From assembly GCA_937858365.1 (NCBI GenBank), contig CALLYK010000307.1, positions 1 through 64,000 of the forward strand: DNA of 64,000 bases, written 5' to 3'. The notes below the pieces were generated by a model. The model was not told the DNA's origin. It saw only the letters and a list, made by a program, of their open reading frames with translations, and ran no database searches. Numbering within the stretch: position 1 is the stretch's first letter; the number at the start of each line of letters is the position of its first letter. Positions 59,001-64,000 of this stretch are shown here, in pieces. Origin of the DNA: an uncultured Isosphaeraceae bacterium (lineage in GTDB: Bacteria; Planctomycetota; Planctomycetia; Isosphaerales; Isosphaeraceae). The position numbers were made by a program, and so were the translations under genes.

Positions 59001-59641
59001 TACTCGAGCCCCTGTCCTTCCGGCAGGTCTTCGGCCTTGGTCGTCAAAACTCTCCCGGTGCGCCAGAGGGCCCGACGGGCTAGGTCGCGAACGACCGCGT
59101 TTTCGCCGATGTACTCGGCCAAGATATGGCCGACCCCGGTCAGGACCTGATCGGTCGTTTCCAGCCCCTTCTCGGGGTTGAGCAACTCGACGGCGGCAGC
59201 CTGTAGGTCGGTGAGGTCGTCCTCGCCGTTCCAGACCCTGAGCGCCAACGGTTCGAGGCCCTTGTCCCGCGCCTCCGACGCCTTCGTCTTCTTCTTGGGC
59301 TTGTAGGGAAGGTAGAGGTCTTCGAGGCGCTTGGGGTTGTCGGCGGCCCGGATCGCGGCGGCCAAGTCGTCGGTGAGTTTCCCTTGCGTCTCGATCGACT
59401 TGAGGATCGTCTCTTTCCGTTCGACCAGTTCGCGCAGCCGCGTGACCCTGCCCTGGATTTCCCGGATCAGGACTTCACCCAGGTTCCCCGTGCGCTCCTT
59501 CCGGTAGCGCGTGATGAACGGGACCGTATTGTCCTCGTCGAGCAACTGGACGACGGCCTCGACCTGGACGCGCCGGATCTGCAAATCTTGGGCGATCCGG
59601 CCCAGATCGATGGGAATCGGGCTGTCCATGAGACGATCCAT
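56051..59641 (-). CDS. tex: Tex-family RNA-binding protein with large internal insertion
   Basis: About 1196 residues against roughly 770 for usual Tex. The start is uncertain: ATG 59641, ATG 59629 and GTG 59665 are all in frame. Present in order: the Tex N-terminal helical domain ([28 protein letters not shown]), the first half of the YqgF fold ([19 protein letters not shown] ... [21 protein letters not shown]), a low-complexity insertion of about 260 residues (57641-58429), the rest of the YqgF fold ([18 protein letters not shown]), HhH repeats ([17 protein letters not shown] ... [10 protein letters not shown]), an S1 RNA-binding domain ([29 protein letters not shown]) and a ~200-residue Gln/Gly/Arg/Pro tail. 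Tex affects transcription and RNA processing. Confidence 0.93.
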   Translation of the reverse strand: [1196 protein letters not shown]

Positions 59642-60181
59642 CCGAGGGGTTGTCGGCGGCACCACGGCGAGGAATGGTCCTCAGCCGGGCGCAAGCAGTC
59701 TAGGAAGGGCCGGGCCAGCGCATGGAGCAGCCCGGTGGGCAAACGGAGATGGCAGTTTAGACCCGTCGCCGCGCGGATGTCAAGACGCATCAAGTGCTTC
59801 CAAACGGCAACTTGGTCCTGGCGACTTCCCCCACGTCCGCGACGACCCGAACAGCGGCCCAACGATCTCCCGGCGCGCGTCCCCTTGGGAACGCGGCGTG
59901 TCGGCGACCTACAGGACTGGGCCGCGGTCGACGGGACACGACGACCCGCTCGGCACAGCCGCGTGGGGTAAGCGGGTCACGGCCCTGGCCGGGAGAATGG
60001 ACCTTTCAAGATAATTAGGTCCTGCGTCAGCACACTGAGGAGGAGCAAGGCGCGTTGGTCACCGGGGGATCGTTCGTCGCGATCTCATAAGTAGAAAATT
60101 CGGATATGATCGATGTCCTCGGATTTGTGATCGCGCGGGGGGTCTCAGCCCCCTGGTCGGGGAAGGCGTCTTCTGCTAGGA
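59642..60181. other. intergenic region between tex and the DedA-family gene
   Basis: About 540 bp between divergent genes. No convincing coding frame. TATGAT at 60105-60110 may be a -10 box for the downstream gene, but no good -35 matches it. No RNA gene is recognised. Confidence 0.4.
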
Positions 60182-61069
60182 ATGAGCATTTCCGTCCCAC
60201 TTCGTCCGCGCCGCCATCTCAGGCGTTTGGCGGCGGAGGGGGACCGGCGCGGGAAGAGAAGTCGGCCAGTGACGACCGAACAACTGGTCGGACAATACGG
60301 CTACCTGGGCATCATCCTGCTCCTGGTCTTGGGCGGCCTGGGGCTGCCCGTACCGGAGGAGGCCCCTGTTGTCCTTGCGGCCATCCTCACCAAAAACGAG
60401 CGGATGCACCCCATCTTGGCTTTTGGATCGTGCCTCGTGGGGGTGCTCCTGGGCGACTTCGTCGTCTATGGCCTGGGTTATTACTATGGCGAGCGCGTCT
60501 TGAGCTTCCGCCTCACCCGGCAGTTCCTCACGAGGGCCCGCGAAGAACAGCTCAAGGGCTACTTCCTGCGGCACGGGTTCAAGATCTTGATCGTGGGGCG
60601 GTTCGCGGTCGGCTTTCGCACGGCGGCCTACCTGACGGCCGGCATTCTCCGTTTACCCGCCATGAAACTCCTAGCGATCGACCTGGTGGCCGCGACCTTG
60701 AGCACGACCCTCATGTTCGCGCTCGGCTACATCTTCGCCCACCAGATCGAGGCCGTCTGGAAGGGTGCGCAACACTGGGTCGTCGCGATCGCGGCCGTAC
60801 TCATCGCCGGCTTCGTGCTCTATCGGTATGTCCAGGGACGCCGCAAAGCGGGTCGAGCGGTCGGCCCGAAGATCCTCGTCAGCCCCGATCTGCCCCTGCC
60901 GCCCGATGACCTCGCCGTCCGCAAGGCCCTTTCGACCTCCGGTCTCCATCCCGCCGTGGTCGTTGACGTGAACACCCACTCAGAACCAACTCTTAACCCA
61001 CCGCCTCTCGACCCGGCCCCTCCTCCAACACCTCCCATCCAGACGCCTGCGGAAGCCCAGGGGTCTTGA
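60182..61069 (+). CDS. DedA-family membrane protein
   Basis: Up to 295 residues. The core (residues ~33-220) has the DedA/VTT pattern: GYLGIILLLVLGGLGLPVPEEAPVVLAA (re-entrant loop with the PxPE motif), GSCLVGVLLGDFVVYGLGYYYGERVL, FKILIVGRFAVGFRTAAYLTAGILRLP (the GRFxxGxR motif) and the LVAATLSTTLMFALGYIF helix. These proteins are proposed to scramble or flip lipid carriers. The first ~30 residues are Arg-rich and the start may instead be GTG 60269. The C-terminus is a long Pro/Thr-rich cytoplasmic tail (PPPLDPAPPPTPP). A stem overlapping the stop (61064-61088) may terminate transcription. Confidence 0.88.
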   Translation: MSISVPLRPRRHLRRLAAEGDRRGKRSRPVTTEQLVGQYGYLGIILLLVLGGLGLPVPEEAPVVLAAILTKNERMHPILAFGSCLVGVLLGDFVVYGLGYYYGERVLSFRLTRQFLTRAREEQLKGYFLRHGFKILIVGRFAVGFRTAAYLTAGILRLPAMKLLAIDLVAATLSTTLMFALGYIFAHQIEAVWKGAQHWVVAIAAVLIAGFVLYRYVQGRRKAGRAVGPKILVSPDLPLPPDDLAVRKALSTSGLHPAVVVDVNTHSEPTLNPPPLDPAPPPTPPIQTPAEAQGS

Positions 61070-61140
61070 AGGCGATCTTGCCTCAAGATGACGGCGGTCT
61101 TCTGATCAAACGTGAAGTTTCGGTTGTCCAAAAAAAAGAA

Positions 61141-61169
61141 TTGAAGTTGGCAACGACCGCGTCTATACT
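61141..61169 (+). promoter_or_regulatory. sigma-70-type promoter for the DUF1559 gene
   Basis: TTGAAG (61141-61146), exactly 17 bp, TATACT (61164-61169): close to consensus. Transcription would begin near 61176, with GAGAGG as ribosome binding site before ATG 61203. Confidence 0.8.
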
Positions 61170-61202
61170 CTCCCAAGAGGATTGTTCTTGAGAGGATGAA
61201 TC

Positions 61203-62177
61203 ATGGTGCGACGGCGCGAAGGCTTCACATTGATCGAGCTTTTGGTGGTCATCGCGATCATTGGCGTTTTGATCGGGTTGTTGTTACCGGCGGTCCAGCA
61301 GGCGCGCGAGGCCGCTCGACGCGTCCAATGCGTGAACAACCTCAAGCAAATTGGCCTGGCCTTGCACGCCTATCACGACGCCAAAGGGCAGTTTCCGGCC
61401 TCGTATCAAGTCCTCTGGGGCGGCAACGCGATCCAAGGGCCGGTCAACCCCGACTCGGGCGACGCGGGGCCCGGTTGGGCCTGGCTGATGCAACTCTTGC
61501 CCGAACTCGAGCAGGGGCCCCTTTACGCCTCGTTCAACACGACCCTCCCATGTTGGAGGCCCGCGAACTCGACCTCCGCGAAGACTTCACTGGCTGTCTT
61601 CCTTTGCCCCTCGGCAAGTGACCCATCTCGCGACTTCGCGCTCCAGGACCAGGCCGGTCAGACCCTCGCCAGGTTCGGTCGGGCCCACTACGTCGCCAAC
61701 GCTGGTCAATCCAACCTCTGGGACCAGCCGATCGCCGACCTCTCAACGATTGCCAACGGCCCTCTCTTCCGCAACGGGCGAACGAACATCGCGAACGTCA
61801 CCGACGGCCTGAGCCAAACCGTTTTCGCGGGCGAGCATAGTCCCTTCCTCAGCGACAAGACGTGGGTCGGCGTAGTGCCTGGCGCACTTGTCTGTTCGTC
61901 GCCGCGGTTCACGGCCCCGCATTACCGGTGTGACTACGCCGCGGCCCTGGTGAACGTCCATACGGGCCCTTCCCCCAATGAACACCCGCCGGTGATCCAC
62001 TCCCCCAACGCCCCCTTCGGCCACGTCGACCAAATGTGGGCCGAACACCCAGGCGGCGGCGACGTCTTGCTCGGCGACGGCTCTGTCCGGTTCGTGAAGG
62101 ACCGGATCAATCAAGCGGTTTGGGTCGCCTTGAACACGAGTCGCGGCGGTGAGGTCATCAGCTCGGATGCGTTTTGA
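61203..62177 (+). CDS. DUF1559 prepilin-like secreted protein
   Basis: A 324-residue protein. The N-terminus [36 protein letters not shown] is the type IV prepilin cleavage/methylation motif (cleavage after Gly, Glu5, long hydrophobic helix), followed by the DUF1559 domain ([23 protein letters not shown] ... FLCPSASD ... [19 protein letters not shown] ... [22 protein letters not shown]). This family is hugely expanded in planctomycetes and is thought to be assembled by a type II/IV-like system. GAGAGG lies upstream. Followed with zero spacing by a lipoprotein gene. Confidence 0.94.
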   Translation: MVRRREGFTLIELLVVIAIIGVLIGLLLPAVQQAREAARRVQCVNNLKQIGLALHAYHDAKGQFPASYQVLWGGNAIQGPVNPDSGDAGPGWAWLMQLLPELEQGPLYASFNTTLPCWRPANSTSAKTSLAVFLCPSASDPSRDFALQDQAGQTLARFGRAHYVANAGQSNLWDQPIADLSTIANGPLFRNGRTNIANVTDGLSQTVFAGEHSPFLSDKTWVGVVPGALVCSSPRFTAPHYRCDYAAALVNVHTGPSPNEHPPVIHSPNAPFGHVDQMWAEHPGGGDVLLGDGSVRFVKDRINQAVWVALNTSRGGEVISSDAF

Positions 62178-62588
62178 ATGAACATGAATTATCAGTTCAA
62201 ACGAATTCTCATGACGTTGCCGGTCCTCTTCCTTTGGGTTGGCTGCGGCCCTCCCCAAGTGGAACACGAAGAGCGGCGCTTGGTCGAGTCGCTCCTCTCG
62301 GCCGTGTCCACGCGCAACCTCGCCTGGCTCGACGAGAACGTCGCGGCCATCGAAAAGCGACGCGCTGAAGGCACGCTCAGCGCAGCCGCATCCCGTTCGT
62401 TTGGCGAGATCATCGGCCTGGCGCGGGGCGGCCGGTGGGAGGAGGCGGAGTCGCGAGCCTTCGAACTGCGCGACGCCCAGCGTCCGACCGCGCGCGACCG
62501 CGAGGAAGCCGAGCGCCGCGAGGTCGCCCATCACGAGCCGATCACGCCCAAGACCCGGCCCAAGGGAAAGACCCGACTGACCCCTTGA
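62178..62588 (+). CDS. small lipoprotein, companion of the DUF1559 protein
   Basis: A 136-residue protein whose ATG follows the stop of the DUF1559 gene at once, so the two are translated together. The signal and lipobox read MNMNYQFKRILMTLPVLFLWVGC (Cys23), then charged helices (EERRLVESLLSAVSTRNLAWLDENVAAIEKRRAEGTLS) and an Arg/Glu/Lys-rich C-terminus. No domain is recognised. DUF1559 genes in planctomycetes are often followed by such short lipoproteins, so a supporting role in assembly is possible. Confidence 0.78.
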   Translation: MNMNYQFKRILMTLPVLFLWVGCGPPQVEHEERRLVESLLSAVSTRNLAWLDENVAAIEKRRAEGTLSAAASRSFGEIIGLARGGRWEEAESRAFELRDAQRPTARDREEAERREVAHHEPITPKTRPKGKTRLTP

Positions 62589-62645
62589 CCCGAGCGAGAC
62601 CGCGCACGACCCTCGGTCCATTCCATCAACCGGGAGGACCGAACC

Positions 62646-63479
62646 ATGCCGCGCCGTCTCGCCGCTTTGCTCGCCGCCGCCTTCGCCGTCACTCTGGCGG
62701 CACCCGCCGCGCCCCTCCAAGACGCCGACCGCATCGCCGTTCGCGACATGTCCGACATCAACTGGATGGCCTTTCGCGAAGTGGTCCCGAGCAAGATCAC
62801 GACCGTGCTTCTGCCCACGGGTACGCTCGAGCCTCACGGTGTCGTGAACAATGGTGCCGACATCATCGCCCCCGTGGCCATCGCCAAGGCCATCGCTCGC
62901 GAAACGAACGCGATGATCGCCCCCGTCGTCCCTTATGGCATCACCGGCAGCATGGACGCCTACCCGGGCGCCTTCTCGATCTCCGAAGGGGCCTATCGGG
63001 CCTATTTGAAAGACGTTTTGTATGGACTCGTCAAATGTAAGTTTCAAACCATTGTGATCATCAATGGACATGGGGGCCCGCAGACGGCCGTACTGAACGA
63101 CCTCGCTCGGGAGGTCGGTCAGGAAAAGGGCGTGCGCACGCTCGTGATCAACTGGTGGGGCCACTGCGCCGACGTGACCTTGGAGGTCTTCGGCGAAGAT
63201 GGCGGACACGCCGGCTGGAACGAGACCGCGTTCATCCAGGCGATCGACCCCAACCTCGTCCACCCCGAACTCTACAAGCCCGAAATGGCCACGCCGAACC
63301 CCGGTCCGGGGACCTTTTCCGCGTACCCGGCACCGTCGTCGATCGGTCTGTACAAGGCCGGTCAGGGCCTACCCAAGTTCGACAAGGGCAAGGCCGACAC
63401 CTACTTCAAAAAGGTGAACCGAAAAATGGCCCAACTCATCATCGAAATGCGCGCCAACTGGGACGCGGCAGGACTCTAG
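62646..63479 (+). CDS. secreted creatininase-family hydrolase
   Basis: A 277-residue protein with signal peptide MPRRLAALLAAAFAVTLAAPAAP. Creatininase-family metal motifs are present: LLPTGTLEPHG (Glu/His), VVNNGADIIAP (Asp), IINGHGGPQ (Asn-Gly-His) and a further FGEDGGHAGWNETAF with Glu and His. Family members are metal-dependent amidohydrolases (creatinine, formylated nucleobases and others); some are carbohydrate or mycofactocin related. Export is not typical of creatininase, so the substrate is extracellular and unknown. 57 bp after the lipoprotein gene; possibly the same transcript. Confidence 0.88.
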   Translation: MPRRLAALLAAAFAVTLAAPAAPLQDADRIAVRDMSDINWMAFREVVPSKITTVLLPTGTLEPHGVVNNGADIIAPVAIAKAIARETNAMIAPVVPYGITGSMDAYPGAFSISEGAYRAYLKDVLYGLVKCKFQTIVIINGHGGPQTAVLNDLAREVGQEKGVRTLVINWWGHCADVTLEVFGEDGGHAGWNETAFIQAIDPNLVHPELYKPEMATPNPGPGTFSAYPAPSSIGLYKAGQGLPKFDKGKADTYFKKVNRKMAQLIIEMRANWDAAGL

Positions 63480-63502
63480 GCCAACACTCCCTCTCGATCT
63501 CG

Positions 63503-63532
63503 GGGACCGACGCCGCGCGAGACGTCGGTCCC
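63503..63532. terminator. bidirectional hairpin between convergent genes
   Basis: Perfect 10-bp stem GGGACCGACG / CGTCGGTCCC with a 10-base loop, between the stop at 63479 and the convergent stop at 63552. No clear T tract, as is common in GC-rich genomes. Confidence 0.6.
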
Positions 63533-63551
63533 AATCCGATTGGTCCCTTCC

Positions 63552-64000
63552 TCAATCATCGCCGCGCAGACTGTGGGTGAAGCGGTCGTCTGGGGTCGTC
63601 CGGTGACAGACGCTGCACTTGCCCAGCGGCGCAGCCTTGCCCTGCAACGCGATCGATTGCTGATTGTCGGGCGCCGTCACGGCCGGGACGACCGCGTGCG
63701 GGCTGCCGTGACAGGAGGCGCAGAGCACCCCGTGGTGTCCTCGCGAGACCTTAAACAGTTTGCCCGGCTCCTCGTAGTCGAAGCTCGGGTTTCGCTTCGA
63801 GTGGCACGAACCGCAAGTCGGCTCATCGACCCAGGCCGTGCGATTGGGGTTGCCCACGGTCGCCATCGCGAACTGCCAGTCCTGCCGGCGAGGCGGCGTG
63901 TTCCAGCCTGGTGAATGGCAATCGCCGCAGGTGATCCCCTTGGCCTTGTGGACGTCGCGCTGGCAGTCGGTCACCTTGCCCGGGTGGCAAGCGTAGCAAG
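63552..64000 (-). CDS. multiheme cytochrome c, C-terminal part (cut by window edge)
   Basis: The last 149 codons of a minus-strand gene whose start lies beyond 64000. Five CxxCH heme-binding sites are visible: CYACH (at the edge), CGDCH, CGSCH, CASCH and CSVCH. Intervening stretches with extra His (DVHKAKG, RGHHGVL, GSPHAVV) could give bis-His ligands. This arrangement belongs to periplasmic or extracellular multiheme cytochromes used in respiratory electron transfer. The full heme count and the partner reductase cannot be seen. Confidence 0.9.
   Translation of the reverse strand, partial: CYACHPGKVTDCQRDVHKAKGITCGDCHSPGWNTPPRRQDWQFAMATVGNPNRTAWVDEPTCGSCHSKRNPSFDYEEPGKLFKVSRGHHGVLCASCHGSPHAVVPAVTAPDNQQSIALQGKAAPLGKCSVCHRTTPDDRFTHSLRGDD

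Overview
The window looks like chromosomal DNA of a high-GC planctomycete, probably of the Gemmatales/Isosphaerales type. The evidence is the protein families present: a DUF1559 prepilin-like protein with an N-terminal methylation motif, LEPR-XLL-type secreted proteins, a YTV-repeat Cys-rich secreted protein, a Ser/Thr kinase with TPRs co-transcribed with an ECF-like sigma factor, a PL10 pectate lyase relic, and conserved planctomycete hypotheticals. The species cannot be named from sequence alone.

Layout. 1-2542 is accessory or decayed DNA: two copies of a 35-bp interspersed repeat, a transposase remnant, a small membrane protein and a type II toxin-antitoxin pair. 2543-7620 holds two conserved hypotheticals and a likely exported pair (a TPR/STN-like protein with a Gly-Met tail, and a second secreted-type protein). 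These converge on a YTV-repeat protein across a perfect bidirectional hairpin. 8758-19270 is entirely on the minus strand: a patatin lipase, a three-gene hydroxyproline catabolic cluster, and an RND efflux system (adaptor, pump, TolC-like protein). 19794-25512 carries a kinesin-light-chain-type TPR protein followed by a 1265-residue zinc-ribbon/coiled-coil/TPR protein with 84-residue repeats.

25516-30388 has a methyltransferase, a VanZ-like protein and a three-gene minus-strand group that includes an AGE-family epimerase. 30532-32142 has a GatB/YqeY protein, tRNA-Ala(TGC) and a frameshifted pectate lyase. 32190-36690 is housekeeping: rpoN, recR, ybaB, dnaX and the SRP RNA. The dnaX gene carries a run of ten A residues at which slippage would give a gamma-length product. 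37234-44238 has a LarA-like protein, a triple-Nudix protein and the kinase/sigma pair. 44481-47104 encodes two LEPR-XLL exported proteins separated by a calpain-like relic.

47166-55923 has a TMEM175-like channel, two small Tyr/Pro-rich secreted proteins, an Nramp-UspA fusion behind a palindromic operator-like site, a thioredoxin/TPR co-chaperone, a GT87-like glycosyltransferase, a quinone oxidoreductase and an ABC exporter of the MacB/Lol type. 56051-64000 has a Tex protein with a roughly 260-residue low-complexity insertion, a DedA protein, the DUF1559 protein with a lipoprotein, a creatininase-like protein, and the C-terminal part of a multiheme cytochrome cut by the window edge.

All assignments come from reading motifs and gene layout; no database search was run. 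Most genes have GC-rich antisense open frames, which were treated as shadows.
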